A DNA stretch of 42,837 bases from an uncultured Lachnobacterium sp. (GTDB lineage Bacteria; Bacillota; Clostridia; Lachnospirales; Lachnospiraceae), in contig URDU01000024.1 of the NCBI GenBank assembly GCA_900546625.1, forward strand, positions 1-42,837, given 5' to 3'. The translations under genes and the position numbers were made by a program. Shown piece by piece: positions 19,560 to 28,619 of this stretch. Numbering within the stretch: the first letter of the stretch is position 1; each line of letters begins with the position of its first letter. The notes below the pieces were generated by a model, which was not told the DNA's origin, made no database searches, and worked only from the letters and a program-made list of their open reading frames with translations.

Positions 19560-20477
19560 TTAACAAAACAACTGCTCTCTGCTCATCTTCCTTGAGATTC
19601 TTGCACGGATTGTGTCACGGATAAGTGTCTGCTCATACGTATCAAAGCTCTTGTTGGTTATCCCCATATCAAGGGCTGTATATACATTTAAGCCCTTTTC
19701 CATCATACCAATTGAACCGATGAGACCACGCAGATCAAGTGCCTTTGATGATATCTCGCCATTCTCACACTTTGCATGCAGCTCAAGAAATACCTCTGCA
19801 AGCTCATTTGCTCCCGCTTCACGTATTGCAGGATAATGCTCCTTTATGAGCTTCACAAGGCTCTCTTTTGAAATCATAGGCATCCGGATTACCGCAAAAC
19901 GTGATACAAGAGCCTCATTCAGCTCCTTTGTGCCTGCATAGCCGTAATTCATCGTGGCAATAAATCTTGTTGCCGGATGAAGCGACAGTCTGTCATAGCC
20001 CGGCACATCTATTGTACGTCTGAAATCAAGTGTGGCATGAAGCACTGCCATAGCCTCACTTTTTGCCATATTTATCTCATCAAGCACCGCAAAGCCGCCT
20101 GTTTTTGCGGCTGTATACACAGGTCCCGGCCTGAAGGTTACTTCTCCGGCGCTAAACGTATCGGTTCCGATAAGTGATGCTGCATCCATATTTACGTGAA
20201 ATGACACATCCCAGCGTGGTCGGTTAAATACCCCTGCCAGATTTTCTGCGAAAAGATTCTTTCCTGTGGCCTTTTCTCCGACTAAAAGCAGATTTTCTCT
20301 ACACAAAACAGCTGTTATAGCCTGCTCCCACACATCGCTTCCGTAATAAAACTGTGTAGGCACGGGGATTCTTGACTCATACTCCTTGTCCACCGGATAC
20401 TGCGAGCGAAACTTTTCAATTTCCTTAATCAGATTTTCTGAAATGCCAAGCTCTCTTAATTTGTCCAACAAGCTCAT
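19560..20477 (-). CDS. MoxR-type AAA+ ATPase
   Basis: This 305-residue protein is an AAA+ ATPase of the MoxR/NorQ/CbbQ kind. The Walker A motif is GEKATGKN at residues 67-74, with Asn where Ser or Thr is usual; Walker B is FAVLDEINMA; sensor-type FIATMNYGYAGTKEL and the arginine-finger region NEALVSRFAVI follow. These ATPases form rings that work with a VWA partner, encoded immediately downstream. AAAGGAAG lies just before the ATG, 26 bases past parC. The unusual Walker A residue might be a trait of this subfamily rather than a loss, since the rest of the ATP site is intact. Confidence 0.9.
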   Translation of the reverse strand: MSLLDKLRELGISENLIKEIEKFRSQYPVDKEYESRIPVPTQFYYGSDVWEQAITAVLCRENLLLVGEKATGKNLFAENLAGVFNRPRWDVSFHVNMDAASLIGTDTFSAGEVTFRPGPVYTAAKTGGFAVLDEINMAKSEAMAVLHATLDFRRTIDVPGYDRLSLHPATRFIATMNYGYAGTKELNEALVSRFAVIRMPMISKESLVKLIKEHYPAIREAGANELAEVFLELHAKCENGEISSKALDLRGLIGSIGMMEKGLNVYTALDMGITNKSFDTYEQTLIRDTIRARISRKMSREQLFC

Positions 20478-20503
20478 CGCTTCCTTTCATATCAGGTATT
20501 ATC

Positions 20504-22759
20504 TTACTTCTTCACGCCCTTGGTGTCACGGTTTGCAATGTGCAGCCTGTGAAGAGCCACCTGCTTACCCTTTACCTCGACCTCTTTTTCCTCCTGGTCA
20601 TTAAGCAGATAAATGTAAGTAAGCTCATCCTCTCTGTCAAGCCTCATTCCCCTGACACCAACTGCTGCCTTTTTCTTTTCAGGAATAGTGCCACAGTCGA
20701 TTCGAAGGAACATCTCCTTCTTTGAACGCATTACCATTGTAGCATTCTCTGAAAGCATGTCAACAAACAACAGCTCATCATCATCCATAAGCTTTGTGGC
20801 CTGCGAGGTCTTTCTTGTAACCACAAACTCAGCACCATCCACGAGCTTTATCATAGCTGACTTCGTGCCGAATATAAGCGTATGCTTTTCGACATCCATA
20901 AGAGGCGCTATAAATACTATGTCCTCCTTACTGCTGTCATAGTTGCTTACATTGTCAATAGGTGTGCCCTTGTCACGGAATTTGCCGTAAGGCAGGTCTA
21001 ACACCTTGACAAGGTGCATGTTTCCGTTGTTTGTGAAAATACACAGCTTATCTATATTTTTAACCCTTAGTATCAGCTTGTTCTCTGCGTCCGCTGTCTC
21101 TTTGTTTCTCTCATAGGTTGAAGTATCCACTGTCTTCACATAGCCGAAGCGATCCATAAGCAGCACTACATCCGATACCTCAAGCTCTTTTTTGACTACA
21201 ACCGCTTCCTCCAGATTATCAAGCTCTGTGCGTCTGTCCCTTGCATACTCCTTGCGGAATGCCTTAAGCTCCTTCATAATGACCTTTGCCATGGATGAGC
21301 GGTGCTCAAGGATATCGCTGTACTCTGCAATCTTTGCCCGGGTCTCCTCGTGCTCCCTGATAAGAGCCTCAATTTCCAATCCAATCAACTTGTACAGACG
21401 CATTTCAAGGATAGCTGTTGCCTGACGCTCAGTAAAGCAAAGCTGGGCTGCCATGGCTTCTGAAGCCTTTGACTTGAATTTAATGCCCTCTGTCTCTCCG
21501 TTTATGAGACATGCCTTTGCCATTTTCTGGTCACGGCTTCCTCTTAATATTTCTATAATCAGATCTATCACGTTGCAGGCCTTTATGAGTCCCTGCTGTA
21601 TTTCTTCTCTCTCCTGCTCCTTTGCAAGAAGTGTCTCATACTTTCTCTTTGCAATCTCATACTGGAAATTGACATGATGCCTTATAATTAGCACAAGCCC
21701 AAGCGTCTCCGGTCTTCCGTTTGCAACGGCAAGCATATTTACACCGAAGGTATCCTCCAGCTTTGTCTTTTTATATAAGAGATTCTTAAGTGCCTCAACA
21801 TCAGCACCTTTTTTGAGCTCTAAGACAATTCTTATTCCCTCTTTCGATGACTGGTTTGTTATGTCCACAATATCCGTTGTCGCCTTTGACTCGACAAGTG
21901 AATAGACATCGTTTAAGAATTTTCCTATATTGGCACCAATCATTGTGTAAGGGATTTCCGTAATGACAAGCTTGTCCTTTCCGCCCTTGCCCTTCTCTAT
22001 CTCGATTCTTCCACGGATTTTTATCTTTCCCTGTCCGGTCTCATATATTGCAGCAAGATCTGCCTGATTGGCCACAATGCCTCCTGTCGGAAAATCAGGT
22101 CCATTTATATACTGCATCATCTCGGCTGTGGTGATATCAGGATTTTTCATATAAGCAATCACACCGTCCACCACCTCTCCAAAATTGTGTGGCGGAATGC
22201 TCGTAGCCATGCCGACTGCTATACCCTCAGCTCCATTTATCAAAAGGTTCGGCACCTTGACCGGAAGAACCTCTGGCTCTTTTTCTGTCTCGTCGTAGTT
22301 TGGAATGAAATCAACCACATTTTTGTCAAGATCAGCAAGATATGCTTCCTGTGTGATTTTTTGAAGTCTTGCCTCAGTATAACGCATGGCAGCGGCTCCG
22401 TCTCCCTCGATTGAGCCAAAATTACCGTGTCCATCGATAAGCGGCATGCCTTTTTTGAAGTCCTGTGCCAAAACAACCATCGCATCATAGATTGATGAAT
22501 CGCCGTGTGGATGATATTTACCCATTGTATCACCGACTATACGCGCACTCTTTCGGTATGGCTTGTCGTACCTGATGCCCAGCTCATGCATATCATAAAG
22601 TGTACGCCTTTGTACAGGCTTAAGCCCATCGCGCACATCCGGCAGGGCTCTTGCTATAATGACACTCATCGCATAGTCAATATATGATTTCTGCATCAGC
22701 TCCGAATATTCGGTCTGAATTATATTGTTGTCTACATTGTTATCTATATTTCTATCCAT
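20504..22759 (-). CDS. parC: DNA topoisomerase IV subunit A (ParC-type)
   Basis: This 751-residue type IIA topoisomerase A subunit cuts and rejoins DNA. The catalytic Tyr is at 127 ([10 protein letters not shown]). The quinolone-contact region reads [13 protein letters not shown] with Ser88 and Asp92. I find no GyrA-box (QRRGGKG-like) in the C-terminal domain and the length is shorter than a typical GyrA, both favouring topoisomerase IV over gyrase. An N-terminal Asn/Asp-rich stretch ([12 protein letters not shown]) precedes the conserved start. CGGAG lies before the ATG. It follows the B-subunit gene by 70 bases. Assignment as ParC rather than a second GyrA is probable, not certain. Confidence 0.88.
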   Translation of the reverse strand: MDRNIDNNVDNNIIQTEYSELMQKSYIDYAMSVIIARALPDVRDGLKPVQRRTLYDMHELGIRYDKPYRKSARIVGDTMGKYHPHGDSSIYDAMVVLAQDFKKGMPLIDGHGNFGSIEGDGAAAMRYTEARLQKITQEAYLADLDKNVVDFIPNYDETEKEPEVLPVKVPNLLINGAEGIAVGMATSIPPHNFGEVVDGVIAYMKNPDITTAEMMQYINGPDFPTGGIVANQADLAAIYETGQGKIKIRGRIEIEKGKGGKDKLVITEIPYTMIGANIGKFLNDVYSLVESKATTDIVDITNQSSKEGIRIVLELKKGADVEALKNLLYKKTKLEDTFGVNMLAVANGRPETLGLVLIIRHHVNFQYEIAKRKYETLLAKEQEREEIQQGLIKACNVIDLIIEILRGSRDQKMAKACLINGETEGIKFKSKASEAMAAQLCFTERQATAILEMRLYKLIGLEIEALIREHEETRAKIAEYSDILEHRSSMAKVIMKELKAFRKEYARDRRTELDNLEEAVVVKKELEVSDVVLLMDRFGYVKTVDTSTYERNKETADAENKLILRVKNIDKLCIFTNNGNMHLVKVLDLPYGKFRDKGTPIDNVSNYDSSKEDIVFIAPLMDVEKHTLIFGTKSAMIKLVDGAEFVVTRKTSQATKLMDDDELLFVDMLSENATMVMRSKKEMFLRIDCGTIPEKKKAAVGVRGMRLDREDELTYIYLLNDQEEKEVEVKGKQVALHRLHIANRDTKGVKK

Positions 22760-22785
22760 GTCTTTCTCCGATTATAAATACTGCT

Positions 22786-22803
22786 TAACTATTCAGAACC
22801 ACT
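22786..22803. repeat. TAACTATTCA border motif, copy between parE and parC
   Basis: TAACTATTCAGAACCA here continues the same sequence seen at 25982; with the two preceding bases the copies agree over 18 bases (CTTAACTATTCAGAACCA). In both, a second GAACC follows within 25 bases. It may belong to a degraded dispersed repeat. Confidence 0.5.
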
Positions 22804-22829
22804 GAGAACCAAAAGCTGCTGCGTCATGC

Positions 22830-24752
22830 TTATACATCAAGCTCCGCGTCATGCGCATGCTCGTATATGAACTCTTTTCTCGGTGGCACATCACTACCCA
22901 TAAGCAGTGATGTCACATCATTTGCCAGGCGCCCATCCTCTATTTCAATACGCTTTAGCATCCTTGTTGCGGGATTTAGTGTGGTATCCCAGAGCTGATC
23001 CGCATCCATCTCTCCAAGACCCTTATATCTTTGCAACATAAACTTGCCTGTATGTGTCTTTCTGTACTTGTCAAGCTCCGCATCGTCATACAAATATTTT
23101 TCCTCGCCCTTTGACGGAATAGCCTTGTAAAGCGGAGGCATGGCAACATATACATGTCCCTCTAAAATAAGCTCAGGCATAAACCTGAAGAACAGAGTCA
23201 AAAGCAGTGTGGAGATATGAGCTCCGTCCACATCGGCATCGGCCATAATGATGATTTTGTCATAGCGAAGCTTTGTTATATCAAAATCATTTCCATATCC
23301 TTCCGAAAATCCGCAGCCAAACGCATTTATCATTGTCTTTATTTCAGCGTTTGCCAGTACCTTATCAATACTTGCCTTTTCAACATTCAAAATCTTGCCT
23401 CGAATCGGCATGATTGCCTGAAACATACGGTTTCTTGCCATCTTTGCCGAGCCTCCGGCCGAATCTCCCTCGACTATAAAAATCTCGCACTTAGAAGCAT
23501 CCCTGCTCTCACAATTTGCAAGCTTTCCGTTTGAATCAAAGGAAAACTTCTGCTTTGTGAGCAGATTGGTCTTTGCCTTCTCCTCAGCTTTTCTAATCTT
23601 TGCGGCCTTCTCAGCACATGATATTACCGTCTTTAAGACCTCAAGATTCTTGTCAAAATAAAGCGGTACCTCATCATTTGTCACCTTGGCAGTAGCACGG
23701 TTTGCATCCTGATTGTCAAGTTTTGTCTTTGTCTGACCCTCAAATCTAGGGTCAGGATGCTTTACTGACACTACAGCAGTCATACCGTTTCTGACATCTG
23801 CTCCGTTGAAATTCGCATCCTTGTCCTTTAATATGCCAAGCTCTCTGGAATATGAATTTATAATACCTGTAAAAGCTGTCTTAAAGCCTGTGATATGCGC
23901 TCCGCCCTCAGAATTGTATATATTGTTACAAAAACCAAGTATATTTTCATGGAACTCGCTTGTATACTGGAAAGCCACCTCAACCTTTATATTCTCACTC
24001 TCTCCTGTAAAGTAAATGACATCATGCAGCTTTTCTATATTTTTATTTAAATCCTTTACAAAACCGATAATACCCTCAGGCTCATGATACTCAATATGCT
24101 CTGTCTCATCACCTCGTTTGTCCTCGTATATGATTGTAAGCTTCGGATTGAGATACGCTGTCTCCTTCAGTCTGTTCTTTACATCCTCTTCCTTGAATCT
24201 TGTCTTCTCAAAAATCTCCGGGTCAGGCAGAAAATTAATCCTTGTTCCTGTTTTTTTTGTTTTGCCTAAAGTAGGGAGCAGGCCATTTTCAAGCTCCACA
24301 ACAGGAACACCCTTTTCATATCTGTCATGGTGGATAAAGCCATCTCTGCTTATCTCCACATCCATATATGTGGATAATGCATTTACAACCGACGAACCAA
24401 CTCCGTGCAGACCTCCACTGGTCTTATATACAGAATTGTCGAATTTACCTCCTGCGTGCAGTGTCGAGAATACAACACGCGCCGCAGATACACCCTTAGC
24501 ATGCATACCTACCGGTATTCCACGTCCGTTATCCTCCACCGTACACGAACCGTTTTTCTCAAGAGTTACCCTTATGGTATCACAGGCACCTGCCAGATGC
24601 TCATCTACTGAGTTGTCCACAATCTCATATATCAGATGGTTTAGTCCCTTGGTTGTGACACTTCCTATATACATACCCGGTCTTTTTCTGACTGCCTCAA
24701 GTCCTTCTAAAATTGCTATGCTCTTCTCATCGTATGTTTGCTTCTTGGCCAT
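22830..24752 (-). CDS. parE: DNA topoisomerase IV subunit B (ParE-type; GyrB family)
   Basis: This 640-residue B subunit supplies ATP-driven strand passage. The GHKL ATPase site shows IYEIVDNSVDEHLAG and VEDNGRGIPVGMH, then SGGLHGVGSSVVNAL, with QTKTKLDN in the transducer. The TOPRIM domain carries EGDSAGGSAKMARNR and the metal-binding DADVDGAHIS, and the C-terminal RYKGLGEMDADQLWDTT is diagnostic. TAGGAG precedes the ATG. It pairs with the A subunit downstream. GyrB and ParE are hard to tell apart by eye; the assignment rests on the downstream subunit lacking a visible GyrA-box. A PucR-type regulator ends 38 bases before it. Confidence 0.87.
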   Translation of the reverse strand: MAKKQTYDEKSIAILEGLEAVRKRPGMYIGSVTTKGLNHLIYEIVDNSVDEHLAGACDTIRVTLEKNGSCTVEDNGRGIPVGMHAKGVSAARVVFSTLHAGGKFDNSVYKTSGGLHGVGSSVVNALSTYMDVEISRDGFIHHDRYEKGVPVVELENGLLPTLGKTKKTGTRINFLPDPEIFEKTRFKEEDVKNRLKETAYLNPKLTIIYEDKRGDETEHIEYHEPEGIIGFVKDLNKNIEKLHDVIYFTGESENIKVEVAFQYTSEFHENILGFCNNIYNSEGGAHITGFKTAFTGIINSYSRELGILKDKDANFNGADVRNGMTAVVSVKHPDPRFEGQTKTKLDNQDANRATAKVTNDEVPLYFDKNLEVLKTVISCAEKAAKIRKAEEKAKTNLLTKQKFSFDSNGKLANCESRDASKCEIFIVEGDSAGGSAKMARNRMFQAIMPIRGKILNVEKASIDKVLANAEIKTMINAFGCGFSEGYGNDFDITKLRYDKIIIMADADVDGAHISTLLLTLFFRFMPELILEGHVYVAMPPLYKAIPSKGEEKYLYDDAELDKYRKTHTGKFMLQRYKGLGEMDADQLWDTTLNPATRMLKRIEIEDGRLANDVTSLLMGSDVPPRKEFIYEHAHDAELDV

Positions 24753-24790
24753 ACTTGTCTCCTACTTCTTTAAATTACGTAATAATTATA

Positions 24791-25888
24791 TTATCTGCCC
24801 TGCCTGCTATCCTTGATATGCGCTAACACCATCGTAGCTATTTTAAATATCATAGCATCATCAAAGGTTCTGATATCAAGTCCTATCGCCTTCTCTATAC
24901 GCTCAAGCCTGTATACAAGCGTATTTCTATGCACATATAGCTGTCTTGCCGTCTCTGAAATGTTCAGATTGTTCTCGAAGAACTTAGAGATTGTCGACAT
25001 TGCCTCTTCATCATCAAGTATCTGCGGTACCTCGTCACCAAATACCTCATGGATAAACATCTCACACAGACTCATCGGCAGCTGATAAATAAGTCTTCCT
25101 ATACCCAGCCTGTCATATGCCATAATTTCCTTTTCCACATAAAAAAGTCTGCCAACCTCAAGAGCCATCCTGGCTTCCTGATAGGACTCTGCAATCTTTG
25201 GAAGAATCTCCGTCGGATTGCCATAACCCACCCGTACCTTAATCATAGCCTCTGCAAGCAGATTATCAACCAGACTTCCGGCAATTGATGCAAGTTTTTC
25301 CTGAAGCTTACCTGGATCTATGTCCTCCACATCCTTTACCAGCACTGCATTATGCTCATCCATTGCCACCACAAAATCACCGCTTCTGATATCTGCCAGA
25401 TTCTTTACAAGCTCAACAGCTATCTCATTGCTGTTCTTTCCTGTATCTATAACATATACTACTCGTTTTCTGTTTTCTATATGTAATTTCTTGGCACGGT
25501 TTATTATATCAGAACCAAGCATATTTCCAAGAAGAATATTCTGAATATAATTATTTCTGTCATATCTTTCTGACTCACCGAGTACAAGTGTACGAAGCTG
25601 ACAAACTGCCATCCTGCCTATCACAAGATTCTCGCTCGTATATGGACAGAACATGACAAGCACATACTCAAGCTCTGAATCAATTTCAATCGCAAATGCG
25701 ATTGCACCGTTTTTTTCCTTAACATCCTCTTCGGATACTATAAACTCCTTCACAAAAATGTCGCTATGTTCCGGCTCATCCACCGTACCTGTCAGATGCT
25801 TCCCCTTGGCTGAGTATAAAATAGCATCAAACGAAGTAATATTTTTTATTTCCTCAAGTGATTTTTTCAGTTTCTGATTCGTAATCAT
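24791..25888 (-). CDS. PucR/CdaR-type transcriptional regulator
   Basis: This 365-residue cytosolic protein has a central GGDEF-like/CdaR domain (VRVGYGNPTEILPKIAESYQ region) and a C-terminal PucR helix-turn-helix (FFENNLNISETARQLYVHRN, then NTLVYRLERIEKAIGLD). The N-terminal 130 residues could be a sensor domain. Family members respond to sugar diacids, purine breakdown products or similar metabolites. GAGAGGA precedes the ATG. Located between a sugar-importer ATPase gene upstream and topoisomerase genes downstream; the ligand and targets cannot be deduced. A terminator for the ATPase gene separates it from that neighbour, so it probably has its own promoter in the 145 bases before it. Confidence 0.88.
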   Translation of the reverse strand: MITNQKLKKSLEEIKNITSFDAILYSAKGKHLTGTVDEPEHSDIFVKEFIVSEEDVKEKNGAIAFAIEIDSELEYVLVMFCPYTSENLVIGRMAVCQLRTLVLGESERYDRNNYIQNILLGNMLGSDIINRAKKLHIENRKRVVYVIDTGKNSNEIAVELVKNLADIRSGDFVVAMDEHNAVLVKDVEDIDPGKLQEKLASIAGSLVDNLLAEAMIKVRVGYGNPTEILPKIAESYQEARMALEVGRLFYVEKEIMAYDRLGIGRLIYQLPMSLCEMFIHEVFGDEVPQILDDEEAMSTISKFFENNLNISETARQLYVHRNTLVYRLERIEKAIGLDIRTFDDAMIFKIATMVLAHIKDSRQGR

Positions 25889-25908
25889 ATTCTTATCCTC
25901 TCATTACT

Positions 25909-26014
25909 GTTCTGACGCAGGCAAGTAAAAAGCCTCCATGAGGTAAGCTCTGTACACCTGCTGTAGTTTAACACCATAACTTAACTATTCAGAACCATAC
26001 ATTCGCGTCAGAAC
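25909..26014. repeat. Long-range inverted repeat upstream of the PucR-type gene, with border motif
   Basis: GTTCTGACGC (25909-25918) and GCGTCAGAAC (26005-26014) are perfect 10-base inverted arms 86 bases apart, enclosing the TAACTATTCA copy at 25982-25991. The pair brackets most of the leader of the PucR-type gene. It could be the footprint of a small mobile repeat or an operator pair. Confidence 0.55.
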
Positions 26015-26030
26015 CTAACATTTGCGAAAG

Positions 26031-26058
26031 AAAACCGGGTGTAAATTATACACCCGGT
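26031..26058 (-). terminator. Terminator after ugpC-type gene
   Basis: ACCGGGTGTA (26034-26043) pairs with TACACCCGGT (26049-26058), loop of 5 bases. On the minus strand it is followed by TTTCTTTC. It lies about 33 bases past the stop of the ABC ATPase gene. Confidence 0.88.
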
Positions 26059-26090
26059 CTGTCAATTTACAACTATTTAATTTTAACGAA

Positions 26091-27203
26091 CTAGTTGGTA
26101 ATTGTCAATTCAGTTTCTTTATCAAATACATGAATCTTGTTTGGATCAAATGCAAGCTCAATGTGATCACCGTAACGAGCCGGTGTATCTGAATCAACTC
26201 TTGCTGACATATTTGCGCCTGCAACTGTGAAGTATAATAATACCTCTGCACCAAGTAACTCATATCCTGTAACATCTGAATCAATCTTGCATGTAGCAAA
26301 TTTATCAAGATGCTCTGCTGAATCGTAGATATCCTCAGGTCTGATACCGAATACTACGTTCTTTCCAGCATAACCGCCATCGATAAGCTTCTTAGCTTTT
26401 GCCTCTGGAAGCTCAACCTGGTATTTATCGAATTTAAGGAATGCCTTTGCTCCCTCAACAACACACTGAGCATCTACAAAGTTCATCTGTGGTGATCCGA
26501 TGAATCCTGCAACGAACAGGTTGTTTGGCTGATTGTAAAGCTTCTGTGGGCTGTCTACCTGCATGATAACACCATCTTTAAGAACAACGATTCTTGTTCC
26601 AAGTGTCATAGCCTCTGTCTGATCATGTGTAACGTAGATAATTGTTGCACCTAATCTGTTATGTAATGAAGAAATCTCAGATCTCATCTGTACACGAAGC
26701 TTTGCATCAAGGTTTGATAAAGGCTCATCCATAAGGAATACCTTAGGATTACGAACGATTGCACGACCCATGGCAACTCGCTGTCTCTGTCCACCTGAAA
26801 GAGCCTTTGGCTTACGGTCTAATAATTTCTCAAGGTCAAGGATTCTTGCTGCCTCCTCAACTTTTGCCTTAATCTCATCCTTTGGAACTTTTCTAAGCTT
26901 AAGTCCAAATGCCATGTTGTCAAATACTGTCATATGTGGGTAAAGAGCGTAGTTCTGGAATACCATTGCGATATCACGATCCTTTGGCTCTACGTCATTC
27001 ATAAGCTTTCCGTCGATGATAAGCTCTCCTGAAGAAATTTCCTCAAGACCTGCGATCATACGAAGTGTTGTTGATTTTCCACATCCTGAAGGTCCTACGA
27101 AGATGATGAACTCTTTATCTTCTACTTCAAGGTTGAAATCCTTAACTGCCTCAAATCCGTTTGGATAAACTTTGCAAATGTTCTTTAATGATAAACTTGC
27201 CAT
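26091..27203 (-). CDS. ugpC: Sugar ABC importer ATPase (UgpC/MsmX/MalK type)
   Basis: This 370-residue ATPase powers binding-protein-dependent import of sugars or glycerol-3-phosphate. Walker A GPSGCGKSTTLRMIAGLEE lies near residue 37, the signature is LSGGQRQRVAMGRAIVRNP, and Walker B is VFLMDEPLSNLDAKLR. About residues 235-370 form the MalK-type TOBE regulatory domain (GIRPEDIY). AGGAGG precedes the ATG. No permease or solute-binding protein is encoded near it, as with MsmX/MsmK, which serve several importers made elsewhere in the genome; this shared role is an inference. It is a single-gene unit with its own terminator. The symbol reflects the family, not a shown substrate. Confidence 0.9.
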   Translation of the reverse strand: MASLSLKNICKVYPNGFEAVKDFNLEVEDKEFIIFVGPSGCGKSTTLRMIAGLEEISSGELIIDGKLMNDVEPKDRDIAMVFQNYALYPHMTVFDNMAFGLKLRKVPKDEIKAKVEEAARILDLEKLLDRKPKALSGGQRQRVAMGRAIVRNPKVFLMDEPLSNLDAKLRVQMRSEISSLHNRLGATIIYVTHDQTEAMTLGTRIVVLKDGVIMQVDSPQKLYNQPNNLFVAGFIGSPQMNFVDAQCVVEGAKAFLKFDKYQVELPEAKAKKLIDGGYAGKNVVFGIRPEDIYDSAEHLDKFATCKIDSDVTGYELLGAEVLLYFTVAGANMSARVDSDTPARYGDHIELAFDPNKIHVFDKETELTITN

Positions 27204-27277
27204 TTTAAAAATACCTCCTAAGTATCATGTACATATATGTAACTGTTCAGTGCCTTGACTGTCTGTTACCTTGTTTC

Positions 27278-27298
27278 TTTGTATCTTTATAATACAAA
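27278..27298. promoter_or_regulatory. Inverted repeat upstream of ugpC-type gene
   Basis: TTTGTAT (27278-27284) and ATACAAA (27292-27298) are perfect arms around a 7-base centre, about 75 bases before the start codon. TTGACG and TTGACT lie just beyond, but I could not pair either with a well-spaced -10. A repressor site is possible. A variant border motif (TAACTGTTCA) lies at 27240. Confidence 0.4.
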
Positions 27299-27418
27299 AC
27301 ATATCGTCAATTGGCTATAGTCAATCCGCCAAATAATTTAACGTGTTGTTGTCATTATGACGAAACAAAGTCTGATATCGAAACAATTACAATATAATTA
27401 CTGCAATAAACGTACTAA

Positions 27419-28057
27419 TTACAGCTTAGAATATCCAAAGCCATTGACCATAGCCTCAATCGGCAGCCCCTTCTTGCAGAATGGACACTCTGTAACAGGA
27501 TATGTCTGGTAGTTTACCACATCATCGTCATCAAACAGCTTATCAATCTTTACTCCATTGACCTCATCTATGGTTGAGAATATGGACGCAATACATGTGA
27601 TCATACCGCCATAATAGTTAATACACTCCATCGCTCTTCTGATTGTCTCACCTGTTGTGGTAGTTGCCAGAAGAAGTACAACATGCTTGCCATCTATAGC
27701 GCCCTTATTGTTATCCCTGAAAAGCATCTGTCCATTGTTAATCTCAGGCGATACAACGTAAATTGTCTCGTGCTTATTCACAGACATAAGTCCGTTTCTC
27801 TCAATCTCCTGGCTTAAGAATGCACCAATCATTTCTGTTCCATCCATACATACGATTGTATCTATATATGAATGATGCGGTACCTTGGTGTAAAGAGCCT
27901 TTGCAGCTTCCTTTGCCTCGGACACACGGGTCTTGATGCTTGTCACATCTACATAATAATTAATATGCGAATGACTTGTAGCGAAATGTCCCGGTATAGC
28001 GTGTAAGTTTAAGCCTGCACTCTCCTTTGATTTAAATTTCACAATACGATTTTCCAT
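27419..28057 (-). CDS. Phosphoribosyltransferase-like protein with C-terminal CxxC
   Basis: This 212-residue protein resembles the orotate phosphoribosyltransferase fold. The region at 126-138 (VVLLLATTTTGETI) sits where the PRPP loop normally reads VLVVDDVxTTGGS, but the two acidic residues are replaced by Leu and Ala. Upstream DTIVCMDGTEMIGAFLS matches a conserved strand-helix of the family. The end carries a CPFC pair (residues 191-194), possibly a small metal site. It lies between dut and the ugpC-type gene with its own GGGGG ribosome site. It may be a purine or pyrimidine salvage enzyme or a regulator that only binds nucleotides. I regard the fold as likely and the reaction as open. Confidence 0.65.
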   Translation of the reverse strand: MENRIVKFKSKESAGLNLHAIPGHFATSHSHINYYVDVTSIKTRVSEAKEAAKALYTKVPHHSYIDTIVCMDGTEMIGAFLSQEIERNGLMSVNKHETIYVVSPEINNGQMLFRDNNKGAIDGKHVVLLLATTTTGETIRRAMECINYYGGMITCIASIFSTIDEVNGVKIDKLFDDDDVVNYQTYPVTECPFCKKGLPIEAMVNGFGYSKL

Positions 28058-28110
28058 GATAAGTCCCCCTTTTTAAGTAAAGATTAGTTTTAATTGTAAC
28101 TCATTTGTGA

Positions 28111-28548
28111 TTAATTAGCTCCTGTAGAACCGAATCCACCGGCACCACGCTTCGTATCAGAAAGCTCTGACACCTCATTAAACTCAACAGCCAGATATGG
28201 CATGACCACAAGCTGCGCTATACGATCTCCGGGATTAATAGTGCGTGCCTGCGTTCCATCATTGTGAAGAGCCACAATATACTCTCCCCTGTAATCACTG
28301 TCACACACACCCACGCAGTTTGCCGGGCGAAGTGCCTGCTTTGCAGCTAAACCACTTCTGGCAAAAACTGCCCCAAAATATCCGTCAGGAATCTCTATTG
28401 AAAGCCCCGTGCCTATCTTTGCTGTCTCATGTGGCTCAATGACAAGCTCCTTAGTAATGTCGGCATATAAATCATAGCCTGCTGCATATTCACTTCCCCT
28501 TGTAGGGATTTTGGCTGTGGTTGTCAATTTTTTTATATTTATTTTCAT
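28111..28548 (-). CDS. dut: dUTP diphosphatase
   Basis: Dut hydrolyses dUTP to dUMP, keeping uracil out of DNA and supplying thymidylate synthesis. This 145-residue trimer-forming enzyme shows all five motifs in order: AAGYDLYAD (1), ARSGLAAK (2), GVCDSDYRGEYIVALHN (3), PGDRIAQLVV (4) and the C-terminal P-loop-like RGAGGFGSTG (5). AGGGGA precedes the ATG. It lies downstream of gpsA with a 71-base gap and upstream of the phosphoribosyltransferase-like gene, so nucleotide metabolism is a shared theme in this short segment. No oddities seen. Confidence 0.96.
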   Translation of the reverse strand: MKINIKKLTTTAKIPTRGSEYAAGYDLYADITKELVIEPHETAKIGTGLSIEIPDGYFGAVFARSGLAAKQALRPANCVGVCDSDYRGEYIVALHNDGTQARTINPGDRIAQLVVMPYLAVEFNEVSELSDTKRGAGGFGSTGAN

Positions 28549-28619
28549 TTTATAATTTCCCCTGATGTAATTTTATATATGACCGTCTATAGCCATTTAT
28601 TACCCAACCTATTAACTGA

